Below, piece by piece: positions 15,822 to 22,918 of a stretch of DNA of 32,734 nucleotides. The first letter of the stretch is position 1; the number at the start of each line of letters is the position of its first letter. The notes under the pieces are model-generated. The model was not told the DNA's origin, searched no databases, and worked only from the letters and a program-made list of their open reading frames with translations. A program made the position numbers and the translations under genes. This stretch comes from Thermoplasmata archaeon. GTDB lineage: Archaea > Thermoplasmatota > Thermoplasmata > Lutacidiplasmatales > UBA184. The DNA lies in NCBI GenBank assembly GCA_022749935.1, contig JAKIWQ010000013.1, forward strand, positions 1 through 32,734. Reading direction: 5' to 3'.

Positions 15822-15943
15822 CGCTCCGGCACGTGGGTCCGGTTCATGGGTTCGTCGCAGGTCTCTCTGGGGGCGAGAAGAACCGCCGGGGCCGGCCGCC
15901 CTTACGATGGCGGGGTGGGGGTGTACCCTGGGTTCCTGCCGAC

Positions 15944-16516
15944 TCAGAGAGTACGAGACGAGGGTTGAACGGCTCCCGATCGCATCGGGCGGGCTCCGGG
16001 TCGGCGCGTCGACCTCCGCGCCAGGGTCCGGCTGAGGAGCGAGTCCAACGAGAGGCGGGGTGCCTCGTAACCGAGGAACAAGGCCGCGTACATGGCGAGG
16101 TAGAGTGGCTGAGCGCCCACGTCGGTCGCCCCGGGAAGGGTCGTGATTTGGGCCCACTGGGTCACGAACAGCGCCAGGTTGAACGCTCCGCCGATGAGGC
16201 ACGCCGCGCGCGTACTCAGCCCTAGCAGGAACGCGAGGGCCAGGTAGAGCGTCACACCGGCGATGGCGAGCGCAAAGAAGGTGGAGTGGGCCGCAACGAA
16301 GACCGCGAACCCATTCCCTCCGAGGGTCAGTCCCCCGTACGCCTGGGCCGTCGACCGGAACGTGGACCAGTACTGATTGGCCGGATCGAAGATGTACACC
16401 AGATTGAACGACCAGAGGACTCCGAGCCCGAGGCGAAGGGCCAACATCCCTCGGCGGGAGAGGTCCGTCGGCCGACGGAGACCCGGCCCCGCGATCTCCT
16501 CCGGATTCGCGCTCAT
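15944..16516 (-). CDS. DoxX-like four-helix membrane protein
   Basis: A 190-residue membrane protein with about four hydrophobic helices (roughly residues 25-42, 72-92, 94-112 and 125-145). The N-terminal LRLGLGVLWSFNLVYIFDPANQYWSTF resembles the DoxX/DoxD-like family, whose characterised members include thiosulfate:quinone oxidoreductase subunits. Function cannot be assigned from this alone. I prefer the ATG at 16516 (MSANPEEIAG) to the in-frame codon at 16573, because the extra 19 residues look random. The C-terminal 35 residues are Arg/Ser-rich and probably cytoplasmic. It is divergent from the phosphoesterase gene across a 210-base region with nested inverted repeats. Confidence 0.65.
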   Translation of the reverse strand: MSANPEEIAGPGLRRPTDLSRRGMLALRLGLGVLWSFNLVYIFDPANQYWSTFRSTAQAYGGLTLGGNGFAVFVAAHSTFFALAIAGVTLYLALAFLLGLSTRAACLIGGAFNLALFVTQWAQITTLPGATDVGAQPLYLAMYAALFLGYEAPRLSLDSLLSRTLARRSTRRPGARPMRSGAVQPSSRTL

Positions 16517-16520
16517 CGTG

Positions 16521-16642
16521 CGACCGAGGGAGGTCCGTCCACTTGAACGGGTGTGGTAACCCCGTGAGACCACCGGGCGGACCGAGCCCCCGCGGGGTCA
16601 CGGAGGTCTCACGGCGAGCCAACCCCCTCGGGCCCTCGGTCG
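16521..16642. repeat. Nested inverted repeats between divergent genes
   Basis: Outer arms CGACCGAGGG (16521-16530) and CCCTCGGTCG (16633-16642) are perfect complements. Inside them CCGTGAGACC (16562-16571) pairs with GGTCTCACGG (16605-16614). Inside those, CCCCGCGGGG (16588-16597) is a perfect palindrome. The element fills most of the 210-base gap between the DoxX-like gene and the phosphoesterase gene. It could be a cruciform, a structured RNA or operator sites. Confidence 0.5.
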
Positions 16643-16726
16643 GCCCGGAGGATCCGCTCACCCCGAACGTTTTTCCCCCAGACGCGATGGGCCGGGGACC
16701 TGGCCCCCTCTAGGAGCATCGCGGGA

Positions 16727-18289
16727 ATGTCGGATTCCGAGGGGTCGCACCGCGTCGACCATATTGTCGTGGCGATGTTCGAGAACCGGTCGTTCGACAA
16801 CCTGCTCGGGTACCTGTACCGACCCGGCGAAGTGCCGGCCTTCGAAGGCGTGGTCGGGAGGAATCTCTCGAACCCGATCCCCGAATACGCCCTGCTCGCG
16901 GACCGACACCAAGTTCCGGTCCACCCCACCGAGAAGATGGGTACTCCAGATCCTGACCCCGGCGAAGAGTACCCCCACGTCAACACCCAGATCTACGGAG
17001 GCGTCACGCCCGAGGCGAATCGGCTCAAGGGGTCCGAGGAGATGGAGCCACCGTTCAACGCCCCCTCCGATCCGCGCGTCCCCCCCACGATGGATGGGTT
17101 CGTCGCGGACTACATCAACACCCTACAGGTCACGCGGGGGCGGCCCCCGCGATTCGACGAGTACTCCCAGATCATGGGGTGCTACACCCCGGCGCAGCTT
17201 CCGGTGACCTCGACGTTGGCGAAGGGGTTTGCCTGCTTCGACCACTGGTTCTGCGAGGTTCCGTCCCAGACGTACGCGAACCGTTCGTTCTTCCACGCCG
17301 CCTCGTCCTCCGGGTTTGTTCTCAACGGGCCGATCGGCAATTTCCCGCTCCACAACGACGCCGAGACGATCTTCGAGCGCCTGGAAGCGGCCGGCGTCAG
17401 CTGGCGGGTCTACTTCCATCCGCTGCAGTGCGTGTCGGCCACCGGCCTCATCCACGCACCCCGACTCGCCCGGTACTTCGCGACCCACTTCTTCTCGATT
17501 GACGATTTCATCGTCGACGCCGCTCGCGGGAAGCTGCCGGCGTACGCGTTCATCGAGCCCAGCCTCATCCCGCCCCACACCGACATGCACCCGCCCGGCG
17601 ATACCCGCCTGCGTCGACTCCTCTCCTTTCTCCCCAAGCCCACGTCGGTGCACGGTGGCGAGTCGCTCTTCGCGAGAATCTACGAGGCCATCCGGACTTC
17701 CGCGTCGGCCACCGGCTCGAACTTCGAGAACACGCTCCTGCTCGCCACCTTCGACGAACACGGGGGGACGTACGACCATGTCCCCCCGCCGCGTGTCCCG
17801 CCTCCGGATCCGAAGGCGACGGCGGGCCAGATGGGATTCCGATTCGACCGCTCGGGAGTTCGTGTCCCGACGATCGCGATCTCGGCCTGGATCGACCCGC
17901 GCACGGTCGTAAACGCCGAGTACCGGGCCACGTCGGTCATCCGGACGCTGCGGGAGCGTTGGTCGCTCGGACCCCCTCTCACGGGGCGCGATGCGGTGGC
18001 CGCCGACATCGCTCCGCTGCTCACCCGCTCGACCCCGCGACCCCCCGCGGAGTGGCCCCGGGTGGCCGTACCTCCTCTCCCACGCTTGGGCCTCCTGGAG
18101 GCCGTCTTCACCCCGCTCCCGGCGCTCGGTCGAGATCTCTTCGGGGCGGCGTTGTCCTACGAGTCGCAGAAGACCGGCCGGGCGACGCGCTTGAACCTCG
18201 GACGGGCCTCGCACTGGAGGGCCCGTCGGTATGTACGACGGCTTCGTTCCGTCTCCTTCGTGCGGGCCCACACCCGGTCGAGGCGCTAG
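16727..18289 (+). CDS. Phospholipase C / acid phosphatase (AcpA) family phosphoesterase
   Basis: The family hydrolyses phosphodiesters or monoesters, including phospholipid head groups. The 520 residues carry the family motifs in order: ENRSFDNLLGY (19-29, metal-binding Glu/Asn), PGEEYPHVNTQ, GFVADYI, the nucleophile region CEVPSQTYANRSFFHAASSSG, and TFDEHGGTYDHVPPP with D343-E344-H345. The nucleophile is probably a Ser in the ASSS run, which is inferred from position. No Sec or Tat signal peptide is visible, so the enzyme may be cytoplasmic, unlike secreted bacterial PLCs. The ATG follows TAGGAG (16711-16716) by 10 bases. The C-terminal 40 residues are basic. The natural substrate is unknown. 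Confidence 0.9.
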   Translation: MSDSEGSHRVDHIVVAMFENRSFDNLLGYLYRPGEVPAFEGVVGRNLSNPIPEYALLADRHQVPVHPTEKMGTPDPDPGEEYPHVNTQIYGGVTPEANRLKGSEEMEPPFNAPSDPRVPPTMDGFVADYINTLQVTRGRPPRFDEYSQIMGCYTPAQLPVTSTLAKGFACFDHWFCEVPSQTYANRSFFHAASSSGFVLNGPIGNFPLHNDAETIFERLEAAGVSWRVYFHPLQCVSATGLIHAPRLARYFATHFFSIDDFIVDAARGKLPAYAFIEPSLIPPHTDMHPPGDTRLRRLLSFLPKPTSVHGGESLFARIYEAIRTSASATGSNFENTLLLATFDEHGGTYDHVPPPRVPPPDPKATAGQMGFRFDRSGVRVPTIAISAWIDPRTVVNAEYRATSVIRTLRERWSLGPPLTGRDAVAADIAPLLTRSTPRPPAEWPRVAVPPLPRLGLLEAVFTPLPALGRDLFGAALSYESQKTGRATRLNLGRASHWRARRYVRRLRSVSFVRAHTRSRR

Positions 18290-18396
18290 ACCCCCGGCGC
18301 ATCGGGCTAGGGGAACCGGCGGGGCCCATGTCCGACGGTTCGACCGGAGGTGGAAATAATTCCCGGACTCCCGACCTCCCTCCACCACCCACGGGA

Positions 18397-18405
18397 TTCA
18401 AATAG
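18397..18405 (+). promoter_or_regulatory. TATA-like box for the RHH-FtsZ operon
   Basis: TTCAAATAG centred at 18401; transcription would begin near 18427, exactly at the first base of the 9-bp inverted repeat. A second AT-rich patch (ACGATATG, 18413-18420) is an alternative that would start transcription inside the repeat. Confidence 0.45.
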
Positions 18406-18426
18406 AAGCAAGACGATATGTCAATC

Positions 18427-18455
18427 GTCAGACAAAGATAGGGGTATTGTCTGAC
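18427..18455. promoter_or_regulatory. Inverted-repeat operator in front of the RHH gene
   Basis: GTCAGACAA (18427-18435) and TTGTCTGAC (18447-18455) are perfect 9-bp complements separated by 11 bases. The arm centres are 20 bases apart, about two helical turns, so both half-sites face the same side of DNA. The site covers the predicted transcription start and ends 4 bases before the ATG. It is well placed for autorepression by the double-RHH protein (inference). As RNA it could instead form a hairpin over the leader. Confidence 0.6.
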
Positions 18456-18459
18456 AGAC

Positions 18460-18822
18460 ATGGTCGACACTTCCGAGCGGGTTACCGTGCGCATCCCGCA
18501 GGAACTCATCGAGAAGCTGAAGCAGATCCAGGACGTGCGAGGGTCTCCCACGATCTCCGACACGATCCGAGAGGGACTCGAGCAGTACATCGAGCTCCAT
18601 CTCCCACCGCAGAACGTCCGCAAGGTCGTGGTCGAACTCTCCCGCCAGGACAACAATCGCCTCGAGGCGTTCGTGCGGGAAGGGAACTCCGTGAGCGTCG
18701 ACGACGCGGTCCGCTCGGCCGTCCGAGAGTACATCCGCGGTCGTCTCGAGCAGGTCGGCGCCCTCCGCGCGCACCGACGAGAGGGGGAGGCGCTCGCCAC
18801 CGAGGGCTCCCCGCCGCCCTGA
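18460..18822 (+). CDS. Double ribbon-helix-helix (CopG/Arc-type) transcription regulator
   Basis: A 120-residue DNA-binding protein that appears to contain two RHH units. Unit 1 (about 6-48) has the strand ERVTVRIP and helices PQELIEKLKQIQ and TISDTIREGLEQYIEL. Unit 2 (about 53-96) has VRKVVVELS, then RQDNNRLEAFVREG and SVDDAVRSAVREYIRG. A hydrophilic tail follows. RHH proteins bind paired operators through the beta strands, and a 9-bp inverted repeat sits directly upstream. It is followed after 16 bases by an FtsZ homologue. In haloarchaea an RHH regulator (CdrS) is co-transcribed with ftsZ2 and controls division genes, so a similar role is plausible here. No Shine-Dalgarno sequence is visible before the ATG. 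Confidence 0.88.
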   Translation: MVDTSERVTVRIPQELIEKLKQIQDVRGSPTISDTIREGLEQYIELHLPPQNVRKVVVELSRQDNNRLEAFVREGNSVSVDDAVRSAVREYIRGRLEQVGALRAHRREGEALATEGSPPP

Positions 18823-18838
18823 GGGCGGAGGCGAGCCG

Positions 18839-19867
18839 ATGACGAACGCATCCGACGTTGCCTCGTGGGCGTCGCTCGCGAACAACCCCTCGATCGCGGT
18901 CGTAGGGCTCGGCGGCGCCGGATGCGAGTCGGTCTCGGACCTGCTCGCGCTCGGGATCCCAGGGGTTCGTGCCTTCGCCGTGAACACGGACGCGGCCCAC
19001 CTGCTTCGGATGGGCATCGAGGAACGGATCCTCCTCGGCCACCGGGAACTGAAGGGCCGAGGCAGTGGCGGAGACCGGGACGCGGTCCTTCGAGGCGCCG
19101 AGGAGGGGAAGGAGGAGCTCCTGCGACGCTTGCGACCGTTCGAGATCGTCTTCCTCCTCGCCGGGCTCGGAGGGGGGACCGGCAGCGCGCTCCTTCCCTT
19201 CCTCTCCCGGGAGCTCCGCGAGACCGAGACCCTCCCCATCCCGGTGGCGTTCCTTCCGTTCCAGATCGAGCTCGAGACCAACACCGGCCGGCGCGACAAC
19301 GTCGAGGCGACGGTCGCGGACCTGGAGGGGATGGGCGGGTTCCTCCTCGCGCTCGCGAACGAGAAGCTCCGCCGGTTCGAGTCCCTCCCGATCCATCGGG
19401 TGTTCCAAGTCCGGAACGCCTACGTCCATTCCCTGGTGACCAGCCTGGTCGACATGGTGGAGAACCCCTCCCAGATCTCGGTGGACTTCGCGAGCCTGAA
19501 GAACCATCTGAGGGCGTCCGACCTCTCCACCCTCGTGGTCGGGGAGTACCACATCTCCGAACCCGAACGTCTCGTGCACGAGGCGCTGAACGAGACCCTG
19601 CTGGACTACCGGATCTCGGAGAAACCCTCGGTCCTCGTCCATCTGGACGGGGGCTCGAACATGACCCTGGACACGCTCGACCGGGTCCTCCAGGCGCTTC
19701 GTCACCGCCTCGGCGACCCGGACCGCCTGGTCCTCGGGACCCGGGTCCGCTCGGAGCCGAGCGAGGTCGTGCGCCTCACGGCGGTCGTCGGGGGCCTCCG
19801 ACCCCGGACCGTCCGGGATGCTCTCACGCGGAAGTCGGCGGCGACCCACCCGATGCCGGCCCGATAG
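18839..19867 (+). CDS. FtsZ-like tubulin-family GTPase with altered T7 loop
   Basis: A 342-residue homologue of the division GTPase FtsZ. GTP-binding loops are intact: VVGLGGAGCES (21-31, T1), NTDA (49-52, T3) and the tubulin signature GLGGGTGSA (109-117, T4). Helix H7 matches in pattern (FQVRNAYVHSLVTSLVDM). The T7 loop, which completes the neighbouring subunit's GTPase site, reads SVDFAS-LK where FtsZ has NxDFAD-V. D216 is kept, but the second catalytic Asp (E. coli D212) is Ser219. Predicted effect: it binds GTP but hydrolyses it poorly. The C terminus is short, with no obvious conserved FtsZ tail peptide. GGAGG lies about 6 bases before the ATG. It is co-directional with the RHH gene and overlaps trmY by 44 bases. 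Confidence 0.88.
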   Translation: MTNASDVASWASLANNPSIAVVGLGGAGCESVSDLLALGIPGVRAFAVNTDAAHLLRMGIEERILLGHRELKGRGSGGDRDAVLRGAEEGKEELLRRLRPFEIVFLLAGLGGGTGSALLPFLSRELRETETLPIPVAFLPFQIELETNTGRRDNVEATVADLEGMGGFLLALANEKLRRFESLPIHRVFQVRNAYVHSLVTSLVDMVENPSQISVDFASLKNHLRASDLSTLVVGEYHISEPERLVHEALNETLLDYRISEKPSVLVHLDGGSNMTLDTLDRVLQALRHRLGDPDRLVLGTRVRSEPSEVVRLTAVVGGLRPRTVRDALTRKSAATHPMPAR

Positions 19868-20486
19868 CGGGCGTCGGAGGTACGGGCCGGGGCTCCCGGC
19901 CGTCGAGGGCAGCATGCACGAGGTCGATGACCTGGGACGTGCGTAGACTCCGGGGCCCCACCGAGAGCTGGGGGACCCCCGAGCCCCGAAGGATCTCGAG
20001 CTCCGCTTCGTTCGGCTCATACGGGTCGGAGACGACCGCCGCGATCGCCCCCTCGGGAGAGTCCCATCCGGCGAACGGACTCCCGGCTTCCGTGAGCCAG
20101 ACGGCGCCCGGCGAGCGAAGGAACTCCGCGAGAGCGGTCGCCGGGTCGACCGGACCCACCCGGAGGCCCGGCGACGACTCGAGCTCCCGAGGGTACCCGG
20201 CCGAACGGACGAGGGCGTTCTTGAGGAGCGCCGCGGTCGACCGCTCGTCCGGATTCAAGTACCGGACCCGGGCCCCGACCACATCGATCCGTCGGGCCAC
20301 GGGCGGGGGCTCCGCCACGAACAGGATCGAGACCTCGGTGTCCCTCCGCAGGTCGTTCGAGAGGGTGAAGGCGGTCGAGACGGCCCGAGCGACCTCGTCC
20401 ATCCGTCCCGCCCCGCCGGCGAGGTCGTTGAGGGTGAACGCGCCGTTCGGAGGGACCCGATGGGCCAGGAGAAGGAAGCGACGCAC
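19824..20486 (-). CDS. trmY: tRNA (pseudouridine54-N1)-methyltransferase TrmY
   Basis: A SPOUT-class enzyme that makes N1-methylpseudouridine at position 54 of archaeal tRNAs, where bacteria have ribothymidine. The 220-residue protein matches the TrmY (DUF358) pattern: RRFLLLAHRVPPNGAFTLNDL, AGRMDEVARAVSTAFTLSNDLRRDTEV, VRYLNPDERSTAALLKNAL and the SAM-knot region SVGPRSLRTSQVIDLVH. The C-terminal 30 residues are a Pro/Gly-rich extension. The GTG at 20486 lies at the start predicted from a TATA-like box at 20507-20515, implying a leaderless mRNA. It lies downstream of the DUF6015-like gene on the same strand and overlaps the ftsZ-like gene by 44 bases. Confidence 0.9.
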   Translation of the reverse strand: MRRFLLLAHRVPPNGAFTLNDLAGGAGRMDEVARAVSTAFTLSNDLRRDTEVSILFVAEPPPVARRIDVVGARVRYLNPDERSTAALLKNALVRSAGYPRELESSPGLRVGPVDPATALAEFLRSPGAVWLTEAGSPFAGWDSPEGAIAAVVSDPYEPNEAELEILRGSGVPQLSVGPRSLRTSQVIDLVHAALDGREPRPVPPTPAIGPASGGSPPTSA

Positions 20487-20506
20487 GCGCGGACGAGGCG
20501 TCCGCC

Positions 20507-20515
20507 CGCTAAAGG
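20507..20515 (-). promoter_or_regulatory. TATA-like box for trmY
   Basis: Minus strand CTTTAGCGG, centred about 25 bases before the GTG at 20486, in the 42-base gap after the preceding gene. Confidence 0.4.
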
Positions 20516-20528
20516 TCTCGGACCCGAC

Positions 20529-21194
20529 TCAGGGCGTGCGGGGGGGTCGGCGGGGCTTGGGGACTGCGGCGGGGGTGGGGCCCGGGATCGGGTGCTGCTT
20601 CCGCTCGAGCCAGACTTCGTCCCCCAGCTCGTGGTAGACGGCGTGGGCGGCGAGGCCCGTTCCCCGCTCCCCATGAGGGAGGAGGAAGGCGCCCGACCGG
20701 TTGGCGTTGGACGAGTAGACGACCTCCTGCTCCCCCGCGGCGGCCATCGCGGCCGACTCCTCGCGGGCGAGGTCGAAGATACGGTCCTTGCGGAACATCC
20801 AGTAGTGGATCCGCCACTCCCGGCCGTCGTAGAGGGTGGTCTCGTCCCGCTCGGTCTCCAGGATGCCCGTGTCCTCGAGCATGTAGAACGTGTCCCGGTC
20901 GTCCGGTTCGAGCACGTTGTCGATGATCCGCTCGTTGAACCCGAAGAAATTGAGGACGTGGGCGGCGATCGAGCGGGCGTCCTCGGGGCGCATCCCCTCA
21001 TGGCCCACCGACCGACGGATCGCCTTGGCCAGGGAGTCGAAGTCGACCGGGCCGGCGATGTCGGAGAGGATCGAGTCGGTCGGAATCCCCGACCGGGTCG
21101 TCGTGATATCGGCGGCGGTACGCAGGGGGACCGGGTTCCGCAGCGTGTACTGCTTCACCGGGCTCTTGGGCTGCGTGCCCGCACCGTCCCGCAT
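20529..21194 (-). CDS. Conserved hypothetical protein, resembles DUF6015
   Basis: A 221-residue soluble protein. Its central part (about 40-130) resembles a family I know only as a domain of unknown function in Thermoplasmata (DUF6015): DSLAKAIRRSVGHEGMRPEDARSIAAHVLNFFGF, IIDNVLEPDDRDTFYMLED, and REWRIHYWMFRKDRIFDLA. The C-terminal 25 residues are Pro/Arg-rich. The helical middle followed by a winged-helix-like stretch hints at nucleic-acid binding, but this is a guess. The ATG at 21194 coincides with the start predicted from a strong TATA box at 21217-21224, so I choose it over the TTG three codons upstream. Confidence 0.75.
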   Translation of the reverse strand: MRDGAGTQPKSPVKQYTLRNPVPLRTAADITTTRSGIPTDSILSDIAGPVDFDSLAKAIRRSVGHEGMRPEDARSIAAHVLNFFGFNERIIDNVLEPDDRDTFYMLEDTGILETERDETTLYDGREWRIHYWMFRKDRIFDLAREESAAMAAAGEQEVVYSSNANRSGAFLLPHGERGTGLAAHAVYHELGDEVWLERKQHPIPGPTPAAVPKPRRPPRTP

Positions 21195-21216
21195 GGGATT
21201 CAATTCGAGGGTATCG

Positions 21217-21224
21217 TATAAATA
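21217..21224 (-). promoter_or_regulatory. TATA box for the DUF6015-like gene
   Basis: Minus strand TATTTATA, one of the best TATA boxes in the window. Its centre is about 26.5 bases before the ATG at 21194, predicting a leaderless mRNA. Confidence 0.65.
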
Positions 21225-21348
21225 ACTTCGGAAAGCGGCAGGTTGGGAATTCTCCCCGCGGGGCCGGAACCGGGGTCCGGCGTGGTCCTCTCAGGTCGTA
21301 TAGCAGCGCTCCGGTAGATGGTTCCTTCGGTCCGGCCTCGAGGGGGCG

Positions 21349-21936
21349 CTAGGAGGTCCCGTCGCGGCGGCCCCGGCCGATCACCCGCTGCACCATGCGG
21401 ACCGCCGGGCGCCACTCGTTCTCCTCGATCTCCTTCTCCCGCTCGGGCAGCTCGGCGAGGCCGCGGGGGAAGGGGTAGAGGGCGTTGGTCACGTAGACCG
21501 AGCCGAACGGCCCGTTCGAGGGCTGGGAGTACGGCTTTCCCTCGGCCGTCAGCGACCGGAATTCGTAGAACTCCGGGGCCGGGGCGAACCAGACGAGCCC
21601 ATCGTCCGTGCCCCGGTGGGCCCGGGGCCCCCGTTGGAGCACGCGCACGCCGAGGTGGTCGAGGAGGGCCCCCGGCAGGGTGAAGATCCTTCGGTCGCCC
21701 GGCCGGGCCGACGCGATGAGCCGCCCCCGAACGGTCTCGATCGCGAGGACCTCCCGGGCGGGGCGGGTCGCGACCACACGGGCGATCCGGGGACCCCGAG
21801 CCAGGAACGAGATCGTCCGGCTCGCATCGCGCTCGCTCCCCTCCTCCGGACGGTACCCGATCAGCTCGGCGACGTCCTTGGGCAGCTGGAGGGTCAGCCA
21901 GGAGGGGTGGGAGGCCCAAACGATGACGAATTCCAT
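21349..21936 (-). CDS. Hypothetical protein, unknown function
   Basis: A 195-residue soluble protein I do not recognise. Two stretches have the same look (LTLQLPKDVAELIGY near the N terminus and RRIFTLPGALLDHLGVR near residue 90). Each is a strand followed by LP and a short helix, loosely like AbrB-type swapped-hairpin repeats, which is weak evidence. The C terminus is charged (PEREKEIEENEW, then a basic end). The ATG at 21936 (MEFVIVW) is preferred over an upstream in-frame codon at 21996, because a TATA-like box at 21967-21975 predicts transcription starting about 8 bases before it. The 154 bases to the next gene downstream hold the promoter of that gene. Confidence 0.65.
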   Translation of the reverse strand: MEFVIVWASHPSWLTLQLPKDVAELIGYRPEEGSERDASRTISFLARGPRIARVVATRPAREVLAIETVRGRLIASARPGDRRIFTLPGALLDHLGVRVLQRGPRAHRGTDDGLVWFAPAPEFYEFRSLTAEGKPYSQPSNGPFGSVYVTNALYPFPRGLAELPEREKEIEENEWRPAVRMVQRVIGRGRRDGTS

Positions 21937-21966
21937 GGCACCGAGCGGCCGGGGTAAGGCGGTCCC

Positions 21967-21975
21967 ATTAGAATA
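21967..21975 (-). promoter_or_regulatory. TATA-like box for the 195-residue hypothetical gene
   Basis: Minus strand ATTCTAATG, overlapping the TAA stop (21968-21970) of the HAD phosphatase gene. The centre is about 35 bases before the ATG at 21936. Confidence 0.45.
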
Positions 21976-22651
21976 CTGCTGCTCGGCCGGGGGCACCGTT
22001 CACCCTGCGACGAGGGAGATGGAGGATCCCGACCACGACGTCGAGGAAGTCCGTCGTCCGGAGGGCGAGGTCGGCGTCGGACTCGAGTTCTGGGGGTTTC
22101 GCGTTGACCAGGACGCCGGCCCCGACGCGGGGAAAGACGGCCACGTCGGGGCGGGCGTCGCCCACGTGGACGGTGTCCTCCGCACGAACGTCCTGGCGGC
22201 CGAGGAGTTCGGCGAGCCCGGTCGCCTTGTCGGCCCGCAGGCCGACCGGGGGCCCGATGACCGGTTCGGTCGCCTGAGTCCCTCCCAGGCCGGCCGCGTC
22301 GTCGAACCCGCCGAAACGGCGGTACCACGCGGTCACGTACGGCGGGTTGTGGGTCAGCAGCGCCGCCACGATCCCCTCCTCGTGGAGCCGTCGGACTCCC
22401 TCGGGGATGTGGGCGAGTTTCGGGGTCTGGGCGAGCACCGTCTCGACCTCCGCGATGGTTCGACCCATCGCGATCTCGACGAGCGAAGCGATGGTCTCGT
22501 CCTCTCCGGCCGCCCGGGACCGGATCCGGGCCATCGTCCGCTCGTAGTGCTCCGTACGGCCGAACCGCTCGGCCAGCGCGCGCCACCCATGAACCAGCGT
22601 GAGCGTCCCGTCGATGTCGACCGTCACGAGGCGCCAGGGAGGCCGAGCCAT
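21968..22651 (-). CDS. HAD-superfamily phosphatase, phosphoserine phosphatase-like
   Basis: A 227-residue haloacid dehalogenase-type hydrolase. Motif I is DIDGTLT (nucleophile Asp12, acid/base Asp14), motif II is THN (in LLTHNPPYVT), motif III is a Lys in GLRADKATGLAEL, and motif IV is GDARPD. A helical cap sits between motifs I and II, giving the C1-cap architecture of the phosphoserine phosphatase group. The substrate is unknown. The ATG lies 6 bases after a small membrane protein gene, so the two likely form an operon. Confidence 0.88.
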   Translation of the reverse strand: MARPPWRLVTVDIDGTLTLVHGWRALAERFGRTEHYERTMARIRSRAAGEDETIASLVEIAMGRTIAEVETVLAQTPKLAHIPEGVRRLHEEGIVAALLTHNPPYVTAWYRRFGGFDDAAGLGGTQATEPVIGPPVGLRADKATGLAELLGRQDVRAEDTVHVGDARPDVAVFPRVGAGVLVNAKPPELESDADLALRTTDFLDVVVGILHLPRRRVNGAPGRAAVF

Positions 22652-22657
22652 CGATGC

Positions 22658-22876
22658 CTACGACCGACTGCCGACGCCCATCCAGATGCCTCCGAGCCAC
22701 AGGAGCAGCATCCCGGCTCCCGCGACCGGTAGGACCGCTCCGAAACGCCCCGGGGCGGTGGGGAGCAGGATCGAGAGCAGGAACAGGCCGAGGAAGGTGA
22801 GCACGAGGCCGAGCCCGATCTTGGCCGACTTGGAGAGCGGTCGACGACCCCCTCGTGGGGGGGAGGGAACGTCCAT
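22658..22876 (-). CDS. Small two-helix membrane protein
   Basis: A 72-residue protein with a Pro/Arg/Lys-rich N terminus (about 18 residues) and two hydrophobic helices (about 22-42 and 46-66). No known family. The ATG at 22876 matches the start predicted from a TATA-like box at 22901-22907, suggesting a leaderless mRNA that continues into the HAD phosphatase gene 6 bases downstream. The positive-inside rule suggests a cytoplasmic N terminus. Confidence 0.65.
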   Translation of the reverse strand: MDVPSPPRGGRRPLSKSAKIGLGLVLTFLGLFLLSILLPTAPGRFGAVLPVAGAGMLLLWLGGIWMGVGSRS

Positions 22877-22900
22877 CGGGGCCGGCGAGGGACCCCGGAA

Positions 22901-22907
22901 GATAACG
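22901..22907 (-). promoter_or_regulatory. TATA-like box for the small membrane protein / HAD operon
   Basis: Minus strand CGTTATC, centred about 28 bases before the ATG at 22876. Confidence 0.4.
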
Positions 22908-22918
22908 TGCCGGGACCC

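Noticed and set aside
15822-16661. N-terminal extension of the GNAT frame to 628 residues
   Set aside because: The added 280 residues overlap the DoxX-like gene in another frame and are Arg/Pro/Ser-rich without domain character; the ATG at 15821 begins sensible protein.
16669-16675. T-run after a GC-rich region as an intrinsic terminator
   Set aside because: No gene on the plus strand ends nearby (the next upstream plus-strand gene ends at 14845), so it more likely belongs to the phosphoesterase promoter region.
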